Position numbers and translations under genes: made by a program. A DNA stretch of 33,315 nucleotides from Polaromonas sp. CF318. Its GTDB lineage: Bacteria > Pseudomonadota > Gammaproteobacteria > Burkholderiales > Burkholderiaceae_C. Positions 14,789 through 23,560 of this stretch are shown piece by piece; positions within the stretch are counted from its first letter, which is position 1; each line of letters begins with the position of its first letter. Location of the stretch: positions 1-33,315 of the forward strand of contig NZ_AKIV01000041.1 of assembly GCF_000282655.1 (NCBI RefSeq), read 5' to 3'. A model generated the notes under the pieces. That model ran no database searches and was not told the DNA's origin. It worked only from the letters and a program-made list of their open reading frames with translations.

Positions 14789-17443
14789 TCATTTGGCCTG
14801 TGCGGCCGGCTTGAAGCCCAGCTGTTTCATCGCGGCGGACAGGCCCATGCGCGAGGCCTCGTAAGCGTCCCAGGGCTGGTTGCCGACGGCCAGGCGGGCG
14901 CCCAGGGTCAAGGCCGTCCAGTGCGCGCCGCCGGTCAGCGAATCCAGCTCGTCCCAGGCCACCGGCACCGACACGCCCATCCCCGGCCGCGCCCGCAGCG
15001 ACCAGGCACATACCGTGGTCGCGCCGAAACCGTTGCGCAGGTAGTCCGGGAAAATCTTGCCGAGACGGTTTTTGGGGCCGCTCTTGGCGGCAAAGCGCTG
15101 CGGAATCACGGCGGCCAGGTGCAGCACCAGCGCGTGCGAGAAATCCTTGACCGTGTCGAAGTCGTATTGCCGCTTGAGCGGCACCACCACATGCAGGCCC
15201 TTGCCGCCGCTGGTCTTGAGGAAGCTGGAGAGCTTGAGTTCGTCCAGAAAAGCCCGCACCAGTTGCGCGGCCTCCTGCACCTGCGGCCAGGCCACGCCTT
15301 CGCCCGGGTCCAAGTCCAAGGTCATGCGGTCGGGCTTGTGGATGGCGCGCGTCGTGGCGTTCCAGGTGTGGAACTCGATCACGTTGAGCTGCGCGGCCGC
15401 CAGCAGGGCGGCGGCGGAGGGGACCTCCAGCAACGGCCCGTGGCCGGGATCGAGCGCGGTATCCAGCAACTTGATGCCGGGGATGGACGTAGCCTCGGCG
15501 TGCTTCTGGAAGAACAGCTCGCCGCCTATGCCCGATGGCGCGCGCACCAGCGCGGTCGGCCTGGCCTTGAGGTGCGGCAGCATCAGTGCCGCGACCTGCG
15601 CGTAATGTTCGACCACATTTTGTTTGGTGAAGCCGGTGCTGCTGTCGATCACGCGGTCGGCGTGGGTGATGCGCAGGGACTTCAGCGCGGCCGAGGCCGG
15701 TTTGCCGGGCGCCTTTGCCGCGGCTTTCAAGCTGCCTTGCGCATTGCCTTTGGCGCTGGGTTTTTCGGCGGCGGATGGTTTGGCGGCGGATTGTTTGGAG
15801 GGAATCACGGCGGCGCCTTTCTTGCCGCTTTTCAAGGCGGCGGGTTTTTCACGCACGATGCGGGTGGCGGGCTTGTCGCTGCGCAAGCCCTGGAATACCG
15901 AGTGGCGGATGTGGCCGCTGTGCGTCCATTCGCCGAAAGCGACTTCGGCCAGCAAGCGCGGTTTGACGAACTGCCCCTTGACGCCGGCGGGCAGCTTCGC
16001 CGCGAAGGGGCTGCGCTCCGTGTGAATTTTCTCCAGCCGCGCCTTGAGGTCCTTGAGCACCTTGTCGTTGAAGCCCGTGCCGACATTGCCGGCGTACCGC
16101 AGCGCGCCCTTGTCGTCATGCACGCCCAGCATCAGCGCGCCCAGGCCGGTGCGCGAGCCCTTGGGCTCGGTGTAGCCGCCTATGACGAACTCCTGGCGCA
16201 ACTGGGTCTTGAGTTTGATCCAGTCCGGCGAGCGGCGCGAGACATAGGCCGAGTCCATGCGTTTTCCAATCACGCCCTCCAGCCCGACGCGCCGCGCTGA
16301 CTCGAGCAGGTCCTGCGGCGTTTCCTCAAACGTGTCGCTGAAGCGGATGGTCTCTTGCGGGTGGCGGGTGACCAGCGCGCACAGCAGTTCGCGGCGACGG
16401 GACAGCGGCAGCCGGCGCAGGTCCAGCCCGTCGAAGTAGGGCAGGTCGAACACGTAGTACACAATGCGCGCCGTGCTGGCGTGGTCAAACGCGTTTTGCA
16501 GCGCGCCGAAGTCGGGCAGGCCGTGCTCGTTCATCACCACGATCTCCCCGTCCATCCAGCCCGAAGGAATCTCCAGCGCGGCCACGGCCTCGGCCAGCCT
16601 GGGGAGCTTGCGGGTCCAGTCATTGCCGTTGCGTGTCATGAGGCGAACCGAGTCCCCGTCGATGCGGGCCAGCAGGCGGTAGCCGTCGTACTTGATTTCA
16701 TAGGCCCAGCCTTGCGGGTCGGCAGGCGGGGCCGCCACCAGCGTGGCCAGTTGCGGCGCCAGCAGCTCGGGCAGCTTCGCCTTGACGGCGCCTTCCGGAA
16801 TATCGCCGGCGGTTTGCACGGCGGCTTTCTTCGCCGCGGCCTTGCGCGGCGCTTTAGCGGGTTTTTCCGCGGCGTCGCGCGGCAGGGGGCGGCCCGAGAG
16901 CACGCTGTTGGGCTGGGCCTGGAGCACGTCGTAGTCTTTTTCCGGGCGGGCGTGTTCGTCATGCTCCTTGATCAGCAGCCAGGGTTCGTGGCTTTCATCG
17001 CCGCGGCCGCGCATGCGCACCAGCGTCCAGCCGCCCTTGAGCTTTTCACCGTGCAGTTCGAACTTGAGCTTGCCGGCCTTGAGGCTCCTGGCCGGGTCGC
17101 CGTGCGGCGTCCACAGGCCGCGGTCCCAGACGATCACGTCGCCCGCGCCGTATTGTCTGGCAGGAATGCTGCCCTCAAACCCCGCGTAGGAAATCGGGTG
17201 GTCCTCGACACGCACGCCCATGCGCTTGACGGCCGGGTCCAGGCTAGGGCCCTTGGGCACGGCCCAGCTTTTGAGCGCGCCCTGCAGCTCCAGGCGGAAG
17301 TCGTAATGCAGGTTGCGCGCGTCGTGTTTCTGGATCACAAAGCTCAGGGCCTTGTCCGAGCGCGTGCCGCCCTGCGCGGGCTCGGGTGTGCGCGAAAAGT
17401 CGCGCTTGGCGCGGTAGCTTTTGAGGGAATCGCGGTCGTCCAT
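14789..17443 (-). CDS. ligD: ATP-dependent DNA ligase D (PE-LIG-POL)
   Basis: 884 aa multifunctional end-joining enzyme. Phosphoesterase domain at about 10-170, with the metal/active residues H40, H46, D48, R50 and H82 in the spacing of Pseudomonas LigD. Ligase domain at about 225-530, with the nucleotidyl lysine K251 in KYDGYR and motif VIGKRMDS. A Lys/Ala/Pro-rich linker (535-590) leads to the primase-polymerase domain, 590-884, with LDLDPGEG (D710, D712) and SGGKGLH (S745-H751). It trims, fills and seals broken ends brought together by Ku. The domain order is that of pseudomonads, not mycobacteria (POL-PE-LIG). It lies 24 nt after ku on the same strand. ATG at 17443, weak ribosome site. 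Confidence 0.96.
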   Translation of the reverse strand: MDDRDSLKSYRAKRDFSRTPEPAQGGTRSDKALSFVIQKHDARNLHYDFRLELQGALKSWAVPKGPSLDPAVKRMGVRVEDHPISYAGFEGSIPARQYGAGDVIVWDRGLWTPHGDPARSLKAGKLKFELHGEKLKGGWTLVRMRGRGDESHEPWLLIKEHDEHARPEKDYDVLQAQPNSVLSGRPLPRDAAEKPAKAPRKAAAKKAAVQTAGDIPEGAVKAKLPELLAPQLATLVAAPPADPQGWAYEIKYDGYRLLARIDGDSVRLMTRNGNDWTRKLPRLAEAVAALEIPSGWMDGEIVVMNEHGLPDFGALQNAFDHASTARIVYYVFDLPYFDGLDLRRLPLSRRRELLCALVTRHPQETIRFSDTFEETPQDLLESARRVGLEGVIGKRMDSAYVSRRSPDWIKLKTQLRQEFVIGGYTEPKGSRTGLGALMLGVHDDKGALRYAGNVGTGFNDKVLKDLKARLEKIHTERSPFAAKLPAGVKGQFVKPRLLAEVAFGEWTHSGHIRHSVFQGLRSDKPATRIVREKPAALKSGKKGAAVIPSKQSAAKPSAAEKPSAKGNAQGSLKAAAKAPGKPASAALKSLRITHADRVIDSSTGFTKQNVVEHYAQVAALMLPHLKARPTALVRAPSGIGGELFFQKHAEATSIPGIKLLDTALDPGHGPLLEVPSAAALLAAAQLNVIEFHTWNATTRAIHKPDRMTLDLDPGEGVAWPQVQEAAQLVRAFLDELKLSSFLKTSGGKGLHVVVPLKRQYDFDTVKDFSHALVLHLAAVIPQRFAAKSGPKNRLGKIFPDYLRNGFGATTVCAWSLRARPGMGVSVPVAWDELDSLTGGAHWTALTLGARLAVGNQPWDAYEASRMGLSAAMKQLGFKPAAQAK

Positions 17444-17467
17444 GGCCGGGGCTGCGCCTGTGGCCGC

Positions 17468-18376
17468 CTAGGCGGCGCGCCGCCTGGCGGGGGCGTGCGC
17501 CCGGGTTTTGGCTGCGGGTTTTTTGCGCTCGGGCGCCTTGGCGACGGCCTTGGCCTTGGGTGCATCGCCGCCGCCTTTGCGCAGGCTGCGCTGCAGCAGC
17601 TCGGTCAAGTCCAGGATCTTGGCGCCGGAACGGGGTTCGGCCTCGCCGGATTCTTCCGGTTGCACCACGCTCTTGAGCTTGCCTTCCTTGGCCTTGCGCT
17701 TGACCAGCGCCATGATGTCGTCCTTGAAGGAGTCGGTGAACTGTTTGGGGTCCCATTTGCCGGTCATGTCGTCCACCAGCTGTTTGGCCATGGCCAGTTC
17801 CTTGTCGGACAGACCCGCGGCCTTGGCGCCGACGGGCGGCAGATTCAGCTCTTCGAGCGAGCGGATGTCGGCGCCCCAGCGCAACAGGTTCAGCACCAGA
17901 GCCGGGCCCGACGGCACCAGCACGGCCAGGTGCTGCTTGGTCTGGATGATGACGCGGGCAATGCCGACACGCTGCGTCTTCAGCAGCGTGTCGCGCAGCA
18001 GGGCATAGACTTTCTGCCCCTTGTTGATGGGCGCGACGTAGTAGGGCCGCTCCAGGTAGACAAAGGGAATCTCGGTGTTGGGCACAAAACTTTCGATCTC
18101 TATGGTCTGGGTGGTCTTGGGGTAGGCCGCGGCGATTTCCTCCTCGGACAGCACCACGTACTGGCCGTCTTCGTACTCCACGCCCTTGACGATGTTCTCC
18201 TTGCCGATTTCCTTGCCGGTGCGCTTGTTGATGCGCTTGTAGCCCACCGGGTCCATGCTGCGCTTGTCCAGCCAGTCGAAGTCGATGCCGCTTTCGGAGG
18301 TGGCCGAATGCAGCGCGACGGGGATGTGGACCAAGCCGAAGCTGATGGCGCCTTTCCAGAGAACGCGAGATGCCAT
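17468..18376 (-). CDS. ku: DNA end-binding protein Ku
   Basis: 302 aa, bacterial Ku size. It opens with ASRVLWKGAISFGLVHIPV, the standard N-terminus, continues with the beta-barrel ring (GYKRINKRTGKEI, FVYLERPYYVAP) and ends in a Lys/Arg/Ala/Pro-rich tail (from about residue 265: PKAKAVAKAPERKKPAAK) of the kind that aids DNA binding and LigD recruitment. It forms a homodimer that threads on double-strand ends and brings in LigD, encoded 24 nt downstream. Start ATG at 18376 has no strong ribosome site. The 238 bp upstream contain only the inverted CGTAGGAC pair and no clear promoter. Confidence 0.96.
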   Translation of the reverse strand: MASRVLWKGAISFGLVHIPVALHSATSESGIDFDWLDKRSMDPVGYKRINKRTGKEIGKENIVKGVEYEDGQYVVLSEEEIAAAYPKTTQTIEIESFVPNTEIPFVYLERPYYVAPINKGQKVYALLRDTLLKTQRVGIARVIIQTKQHLAVLVPSGPALVLNLLRWGADIRSLEELNLPPVGAKAAGLSDKELAMAKQLVDDMTGKWDPKQFTDSFKDDIMALVKRKAKEGKLKSVVQPEESGEAEPRSGAKILDLTELLQRSLRKGGGDAPKAKAVAKAPERKKPAAKTRAHAPARRRAA

Positions 18377-18455
18377 GGGGATCTTTTCAGGTGGATAAGA
18401 AACCCAGTCTGGGCCGCGTGCGGATGCGCCGGTGTCGGTCTGCCAAGAGCCCTTT

Positions 18456-18560
18456 CGTAGGACGGCGGCTTTTGTGGGTGTTGTATGGGTTGCGGGCGGG
18501 CGCGGCCGCGGCGCCGGGATGTCGTCCGGAACCCACCGCCCGCATGGGGTTTGTCCTACG
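18456..18560. repeat. Long inverted repeat between ku and the CHRD gene
   Basis: CGTAGGAC (18456-18463) and GTCCTACG (18553-18560) face each other; inside are partly complementary stretches GTGGGT...ACCCAC and GGGCGGG...CCGCCCG, so the 105 bp could fold into a long imperfect hairpin. It lies between divergent genes. The same 8-mer is at 11359-11366. Confidence 0.35.
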
Positions 18561-18614
18561 GGCAGGCCGCGGGCACGCCACGCACAATCGGCTCCTGTTT
18601 TCAAGGAGCCCACC

Positions 18615-19076
18615 ATGCCGACCCGCCGCACCGCCGTCCGTTTGTCCCTTGCCGCCGTGGCCATTGCCGCGGCCGCCCTCACGGGTTGCAGTGTGATGGA
18701 TCGCCAGTCCAACCTGGTGGCCATGACCACGCAATTGCGCGGGGCGAACGAAGTGCCGGCCAATGCCAGCACCGGCAGCGGCCAGGTCGATGCGGTGTTC
18801 GACAAAAACACCAACCTGCTGCGCTGGAAGGTCAGCTACACGGGCCTGACGGGCCCGGCCACAGCGGGGCATTTCCACGGCCCCGCGGCCATTGGCGCGA
18901 ACGCCGGCGTGGCGCTGCCATGGGCCGGCCCCATGCGCAGCCCCCTGGACGGCAGCGCCACGCTGACCGCCGCCCAGGCCGCCGATTTGCTGGCCGGCCG
19001 CTGGTACGCCAACATCCACACCGCCACCTATCCGGGCGGGGAAGTGCGCGGCCAGATGACCGTGGTTCGGAACTAG
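18615..19076 (+). CDS. CHRD-domain lipoprotein
   Basis: 153 aa. Signal with lipobox (LSLAAVAIAAAALTGC, cysteine at residue 25). Mature part is a CHRD domain (PF07452): LRGANEVPANASTGSG, KVSYTGLTGPATAGHFHGPA and the end YANIHTATYPGGEVRGQM. These repeats, first described in chordin, are common in bacterial exported proteins and have no fixed biochemical role. AGGAG precedes the ATG at 18615. It ends 110 nt before the MarR gene of the hmg operon; no terminator is evident between them, but the operon has its own promoter. Confidence 0.88.
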   Translation: MPTRRTAVRLSLAAVAIAAAALTGCSVMDRQSNLVAMTTQLRGANEVPANASTGSGQVDAVFDKNTNLLRWKVSYTGLTGPATAGHFHGPAAIGANAGVALPWAGPMRSPLDGSATLTAAQAADLLAGRWYANIHTATYPGGEVRGQMTVVRN

Positions 19077-19119
19077 ATTCCGAGCAGCTTCCGGCGGTTT
19101 TGAAGACTGTTGAATAAAT

Positions 19120-19163
19120 GGTTGCGCGCGCAACCGGATCGGTTTATAGTTGCGGCCGCAACC
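19120..19163. promoter_or_regulatory. Twin perfect palindromes over the hmg operon promoter
   Basis: Perfect 16-bp palindrome GGTTGCGCGCGCAACC (19120-19135) and perfect 14-bp palindrome GTTGCGGCCGCAAC (19149-19162), centres 28 bp apart, common half GTTGCG. A promoter fits between them: -35 TTGCGC (19122-19127), 17 nt, -10 TATAGT (19145-19150). The first palindrome covers the -35 and the second begins on the -10, as expected for autorepression by the MarR protein encoded at 19187. Confidence 0.75.
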
Positions 19164-19186
19164 AATAAATCGAACCGGTGGCCCGC

Positions 19187-19648
19187 ATGATCAAGCTCGA
19201 CAGAACCCTGACCTACCGCCTGCATCTGCTGCACAAGCTGACCGACCTGGAAAGCCAGCGCGCCTATGTGGCCGAGGCCGGGCTGTCCATGAGCGACGGC
19301 CGCTGCCTTACGGCCGTCGGCACCTTCGCGCCGCTGTCGGTCAACGACCTTGCGCAAAAAGCCAACCTCAACAAGGGCCAGGCCAGCCGGGCTGCGCAGT
19401 CGCTGGTCGAGCAGGGCCTGGTCGTCAAGGCCGCCAGCCCGACCGACGGCCGTGGTGTGGTGCTGACCATGACGCCCAAGGGCAAAGCCGCCTGGCAGCG
19501 CGCCATGCAGCTGGTGGGCCGGCGCAACCAGGATATTTTTGGCGTGCTGAACGCGGCCGAACGCGAGCAGCTCGGTGATTTTTTCGACCGCCTGATCGCC
19601 AAGGCCAGGGCCGACGGCGGCGCGGTGGAAGACACCGGCGAAGAATGA
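19187..19648 (+). CDS. MarR family regulator of the hmg operon
   Basis: 153 aa from the ATG at 19187, which has GGTGG 6 nt upstream; the GTG at 19178 is an alternative. The winged helix spans about residues 45-110: PLSVNDLAQKANLNKGQASR is the helix-turn-helix, followed by the wing SPTDGRGVVLTMTPKG. It is first in a run with hmgA (24 nt downstream), so it probably senses homogentisate or a breakdown product and represses the whole operon through the palindromes at 19120-19163. In Pseudomonas the hmg regulator is an IclR protein, so this is a different regulator family for the same pathway. The effector is inferred. Confidence 0.88.
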   Translation: MIKLDRTLTYRLHLLHKLTDLESQRAYVAEAGLSMSDGRCLTAVGTFAPLSVNDLAQKANLNKGQASRAAQSLVEQGLVVKAASPTDGRGVVLTMTPKGKAAWQRAMQLVGRRNQDIFGVLNAAEREQLGDFFDRLIAKARADGGAVEDTGEE

Positions 19649-19672
19649 CATGGGAATTTTGGAGAAACCGCA

Positions 19673-20980
19673 ATGAACACAAACACCCCTTTGCGCTACC
19701 AGTCCGGCTTCGGCAATGAGTTCGCCAGCGAAGCCGTCGCAGGCGCCTTGCCCCAGGGCCGCAACAGCCCGCAGCGCGCGCCGCACGACCTGTACACCGA
19801 GTTGATATCCGGCACCGCCTTCACCGCGCCGCGCGCCGAGAATCGCCGCACCTGGCTGTATCGCCGCCAGCCTTCGGTGGTGGTGGGCGGCTACCAGCCT
19901 TATGCGCAGCTGCAGTGGACCACGGGCGCCGCCGGCGGCGTGGCCGTGCCGCCCGATCCCTTGCGCTGGAATCCATTCCCCATTCCCGCGGAGCCGCTGG
20001 ATTTTGTCGATGGCCTGCGCACCGTGGCGGCCAACGGCGACGCCGAGGCCCAGACCGGCATGGCCGCGCACATGTATGTGGCCAACCGTTCCATGGCGCG
20101 GCGCGCGCTGGTCAATGCCGACGGCGAAATGCTGCTGGTGCCGCAGCAGGGCCGGCTGCTGTTGACCACCGAGCTCGGCATGCTGGACCTCAAGCCCGGT
20201 GAAATCGCCGTGCTGCCGCGCGGCATGGCCTTCAGCGTGGCCTTGCCCGATGGCGCCTCGCGCGGCTACATCTGCGAGAACTACGGGGCGCACTTTCGCC
20301 TGCCTGAGCTGGGCCCCATAGGCTCCAACGGCCTGGCCAATGCGCGTGATTTCCTCGCGCCCGTGGCGGCCTTCGATGCCGACGATGAGCCTGGCAAGGG
20401 CTACGAAATCATCAAGAAGTTCGGTGGCCGTTTGTGGTCGGCCACGCAGCCGCGCAGCCCCTTCAACGTGGTGGCCTGGCACGGCAACCTGGTGCCCTGC
20501 AAATACGACACGGCCCACTTCATGACGATCGGTTCCATCAGCTACGACCATCCGGACCCGTCCATCTTCACCGTGTTGACCTCACCCTCGGACACTCCGG
20601 GCACGGCCAATTGCGACTTCGTGATCTTTCCGCCGCGCTGGCTGGTGGCCGAGAACACCTTCCGCCCGCCCTGGTACCACCGCAACCTGATGAGCGAGTT
20701 CATGGGCCTGGTCTACGGCCAGTACGACGCCAAGCCCGAAGGCTTCAAGCCCGGCGGCGCCTCGCTGCACAACTGCATGGTGCCGCACGGCCCGGACACC
20801 GAGGCCTTTGAAAAAGCCAGCGCGGCCGAGCTTACGCCGCACAAGCTGGACAACACCCTGGCCTTTATGTTTGAAAGCCGCTACCGTTTTGTGCCCACGG
20901 CCTATGCCATGCAGGGCGGCGCGCTGGACGCCGCTTATGCCGGCTGCTGGGCCGGGCTCAAGGACCAGTTCAAGGCCTGA
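19673..20980 (+). CDS. hmgA: Homogentisate 1,2-dioxygenase
   Basis: 435 aa, normal for the family. It opens [21 protein letters not shown], the standard HmgA N-terminus. The iron ligands are in place: H336 and E342 in [16 protein letters not shown] and H372 in CMVPHGPD, matching human HGD H335, E341 and H371. It opens the homogentisate ring to maleylacetoacetate, the central step of tyrosine/phenylalanine breakdown. GGAG precedes the ATG. It is followed after 27 nt by fahA; no maleylacetoacetate isomerase (zeta-class GST, maiA) is in the window, so that step must be encoded elsewhere or bypassed. Confidence 0.97.
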   Translation: MNTNTPLRYQSGFGNEFASEAVAGALPQGRNSPQRAPHDLYTELISGTAFTAPRAENRRTWLYRRQPSVVVGGYQPYAQLQWTTGAAGGVAVPPDPLRWNPFPIPAEPLDFVDGLRTVAANGDAEAQTGMAAHMYVANRSMARRALVNADGEMLLVPQQGRLLLTTELGMLDLKPGEIAVLPRGMAFSVALPDGASRGYICENYGAHFRLPELGPIGSNGLANARDFLAPVAAFDADDEPGKGYEIIKKFGGRLWSATQPRSPFNVVAWHGNLVPCKYDTAHFMTIGSISYDHPDPSIFTVLTSPSDTPGTANCDFVIFPPRWLVAENTFRPPWYHRNLMSEFMGLVYGQYDAKPEGFKPGGASLHNCMVPHGPDTEAFEKASAAELTPHKLDNTLAFMFESRYRFVPTAYAMQGGALDAAYAGCWAGLKDQFKA

Positions 20981-21007
20981 TGCCGAAACCTCATTCTTAA
21001 GCCGACC

Positions 21008-22276
21008 ATGACGACACTCCTGAACGCCACCCACGACCCCCAATTGCGCAGCTGGGTAGGCTCCGCCAACGAGGCGAGCGACTTTCCCATCCAGAACCTG
21101 CCCTTTGGCACTTACAGCCTTACGCCGCAGGGCGAGCGCAAGATAGGCGTTGCCATCGGCGACCAGGTGCTGGACCTGCGCGCAACCGGGCTGACGGACG
21201 CCGGCGACATGAATACGCTGATGGCGCAAAGCCCGCAGGCGATGGGTGCGCTGCGGGCCGCGATCTCGCAAGGCCTGGCCGAGGGCAGCGCCAGGCAGGG
21301 CGAGTGGGCGGGCTTGTTGCACCGCCAGGACGCGGTCACGCTGCACCTGCCTTGCCGAATCGGCGACTACACCGATTTCTACACCGGCATCCACCATGCG
21401 ACCACCGTCGGCAAGCTGTTCCGCCCCGACGCGCCACTGCTGCCCAATTACAAATGGGTGCCCATCGGCTACCACGGCCGCGCTTCGTCCATAGGCGTGA
21501 GCGGCCAGCAATTCCCGCGGCCTCGGGGCCAGACCAAGGGTCCCAACGAAGAGCTGCCGCTCCTGCGGCCCAGCCACCGGCTCGACTATGAACTGGAGCT
21601 CGGTGTGTTTGTGGGGCAGGGCAATGCCCTGGGCGAGCCGGTGGCCATGGAAGAGGCTGAAGCCCATGCCTTTGGCCTGGTGCTGCTCAACGACTGGTCG
21701 GCGCGCGACGTGCAGGCTTGGGAATACCAGCCGCTGGGCCCTTTCCTGTCGAAAAATTTCGCGAGCACCATCTCGCCGTGGATAGTCACCCTGGAGGCAC
21801 TCGCGCCGTTTCGTGCGGCCTTCACGCGACCCGAAGGCGATCCGCAGCCGCTGCCTTACCTGGATTCGCCGGGCAACCGTCAGCAGGGCAGCCTGGACGT
21901 GCAGCTTGAAGTCTGGCTGCAGACACAGGCCATGCGCGACGCTGGCCTGGGTCCCGAGTGCCTGTCGCAGTCCAACTACCGCGACGCCTACTGGACGGTC
22001 GCGCAAATGCTCGCGCACCACACCGTCAACGGCTGCAACCTGCAGCCCGGCGATTTGCTGGGCACGGGCACGTTGTCCGGCCCGCGGCCCGAGCAGGCCG
22101 GTTCGCTGCTGGAGCTCACCTCTGGCGGCAAGAACGCCTTGACTTTGGCCAATGGCGAGACGCGCACCTTTTTGCAGGACGGCGATGCCATCATCCTGCG
22201 CGCCTGGTGCGAGCGCGAGGGTTTTACGCGCATAGGCTTTGGTGAATGCCGGGGGCAGGTTTTGCCGGCGCGGTAA
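21008..22276 (+). CDS. fahA: Fumarylacetoacetase
   Basis: 422 aa. An N-terminal SH3-like part (FPIQNLPFGTYSL) is followed by the catalytic beta-roll. Metal and active residues align with mammalian FAH with a constant shift: D123 and H130 in DFYTGIHHATTVG (human D126, H133), E195 and E197 in ELELG (human E199, E201), D229 in LNDWSARD (human D233). It splits fumarylacetoacetate to fumarate and acetoacetate, the last step of the homogentisate pathway. It follows hmgA by 27 nt; its ribosome site is weak, so coupling to hmgA is likely. Confidence 0.96.
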   Translation: MTTLLNATHDPQLRSWVGSANEASDFPIQNLPFGTYSLTPQGERKIGVAIGDQVLDLRATGLTDAGDMNTLMAQSPQAMGALRAAISQGLAEGSARQGEWAGLLHRQDAVTLHLPCRIGDYTDFYTGIHHATTVGKLFRPDAPLLPNYKWVPIGYHGRASSIGVSGQQFPRPRGQTKGPNEELPLLRPSHRLDYELELGVFVGQGNALGEPVAMEEAEAHAFGLVLLNDWSARDVQAWEYQPLGPFLSKNFASTISPWIVTLEALAPFRAAFTRPEGDPQPLPYLDSPGNRQQGSLDVQLEVWLQTQAMRDAGLGPECLSQSNYRDAYWTVAQMLAHHTVNGCNLQPGDLLGTGTLSGPRPEQAGSLLELTSGGKNALTLANGETRTFLQDGDAIILRAWCEREGFTRIGFGECRGQVLPAR

Positions 22277-22283
22277 GCACATT

Positions 22284-22309
22284 CATGCTTCGTTCGCCAG
22301 CGAAGCATG
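22284..22309 (+). repeat. Stem-loop between fahA and the P450 gene
   Basis: Perfect 9-bp arms CATGCTTCG (22284-22292) and CGAAGCATG (22301-22309), 8-nt loop, no T-run. It begins 7 nt after the fahA stop and contains the ATG at 22307, which argues against that ATG as the P450 start. It may shield fahA mRNA or lower read-through. Confidence 0.5.
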
Positions 22310-22330
22310 GGGCGGGTGTTTGAGGCAAAA

Positions 22331-23518
22331 ATGCTTTCCATGAATCCCGACTCGAATCCCGACAACATCCTCGCGGCGTCCGCCCACCGCAATCCCTATC
22401 CCTATTACGCGGCGCTGGCCGCCGGCCCCGCGCTGGTATTTGATGCGCCGCGCAAGCTCTGGATCGCGAGCAGCGCGGCCGCTGTCAAGGCAGTCCTGGG
22501 CAATCCGGCCTGCCGCGTACGTCCCGTTTCAGAGCCCGTACCCGCGGCCATTGTCGGCTCGGCGGCCGGTGAGGTTTTCGGCCACCTGGTGCGCATGAAC
22601 GAGGGCCTGCGCCATGACGCGCCCAAGCTGGCGCTGCAGCGTTTCCTGGCGGCGGTGGATCTCGATCGTGTACAGGCAAGAACGCAAGCGCTGGCCTTGC
22701 AAACCGCCGGGGAGGGTGCTTTAAGGGGAGAGGCCCTGTCGCGCTGGGCTTTTGAGGTGCCTGTGATGGCGGTGGCAGACCTGCTGGGCTTTGGCGAGGC
22801 CGAGCTGCCGCAGGTCGCGCGCTGGATGGCCGATTTTGTGGCTTGCCTGTCGCCGCTCAGCACGCCGGCCCAGCTCGCGTCAGCCGGCGAGGCCGCCTCG
22901 GCCTTGCTGTCGCGCTTTGCGGAACTGGTGAAGGCCGCCAGTGCCCGGCCCGGCAGCGCCTTGGCGCGCCTGCAGCAGGAGGCGGCGCGGGCCGGCTGGC
23001 ACGATGCGCAGTCGCTGCTGTGCAATGCGGTGGGCCTGCTGTCGCAAACCTATGAGGCTACGGCGGGCCTCATCGGCAATAGCATCACGGCCCTGGCCAC
23101 GCAGCCCGGCTTGCTGGACGCCATGGCCCGCGAACCCGCAAGGCTGCTGCAGATGGTCCACGAAGTCAGCCGCCATGACCCGTCCATCCACAACACGCGC
23201 CGTTTTGTCGCCGAGCCCACCGAGGTCGCGGGCGTTTCGCTGCAGGCCGGCGATGTGGTGCTGGTGCTGCTGGCCGCCGCGGGCCGCGATCCTGCGTGCA
23301 ACCCCGGGCCCGACGAGTTTTTGCTGGAGCGCCCGGACCGCCAAATCCCCGGCTTTGGCCATGGCGCGCACCAGTGCCCGGGCCAGGCGCTGGCCTGCAC
23401 CATCGCGGCGGCGGCTGTCCGGGCCTTGTTGGTGTCGGGGCGGCTCCAGAACGCTGCCTCATTCGCCTGGGGCTACCGTCCCTCCATGAACGCCCGTATT
23501 CCGGTTTTCACCGCTTGA
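22331..23518 (+). CDS. Cytochrome P450 with atypical I-helix
   Basis: 395 aa from the ATG at 22331 (GAGG upstream). The heme loop FGHGAHQCPGQ holds the thiolate C349; the K-helix ExxR is E278-R281. The I-helix reads LLSQTYEATAGLIGN: the acidic E242 is kept, but the position of the oxygen-activating Thr is A243, with Thr only at 244, and the usual A/G-G before it is Q-T. That suggests changed proton delivery, as in some peroxide-using or specialised P450s. No signal or membrane anchor, so a soluble bacterial class I type; no ferredoxin or reductase gene is adjacent. It lies 54 nt after fahA, implying a link to aromatic catabolism; substrate unknown. Confidence 0.92.
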   Translation: MLSMNPDSNPDNILAASAHRNPYPYYAALAAGPALVFDAPRKLWIASSAAAVKAVLGNPACRVRPVSEPVPAAIVGSAAGEVFGHLVRMNEGLRHDAPKLALQRFLAAVDLDRVQARTQALALQTAGEGALRGEALSRWAFEVPVMAVADLLGFGEAELPQVARWMADFVACLSPLSTPAQLASAGEAASALLSRFAELVKAASARPGSALARLQQEAARAGWHDAQSLLCNAVGLLSQTYEATAGLIGNSITALATQPGLLDAMAREPARLLQMVHEVSRHDPSIHNTRRFVAEPTEVAGVSLQAGDVVLVLLAAAGRDPACNPGPDEFLLERPDRQIPGFGHGAHQCPGQALACTIAAAAVRALLVSGRLQNAASFAWGYRPSMNARIPVFTA

Positions 23519-23560
23519 TGCGAGCATCACAGCAAGCCCCACAGCAACAGGAAAGCCCCC

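Noticed and set aside
14789..18376. Ku/LigD with nearby small genes as a new defence system
   Set aside because: Ku-LigD is a standard repair operon; the nearby small genes have separate transcription signals.
16355..18460. 701-codon open frame antisense to ligD/ku
   Set aside because: It is the mirror of two unmistakable genes in high-GC DNA; the protein is Gly/His/Arg/Val-rich without domain signatures.
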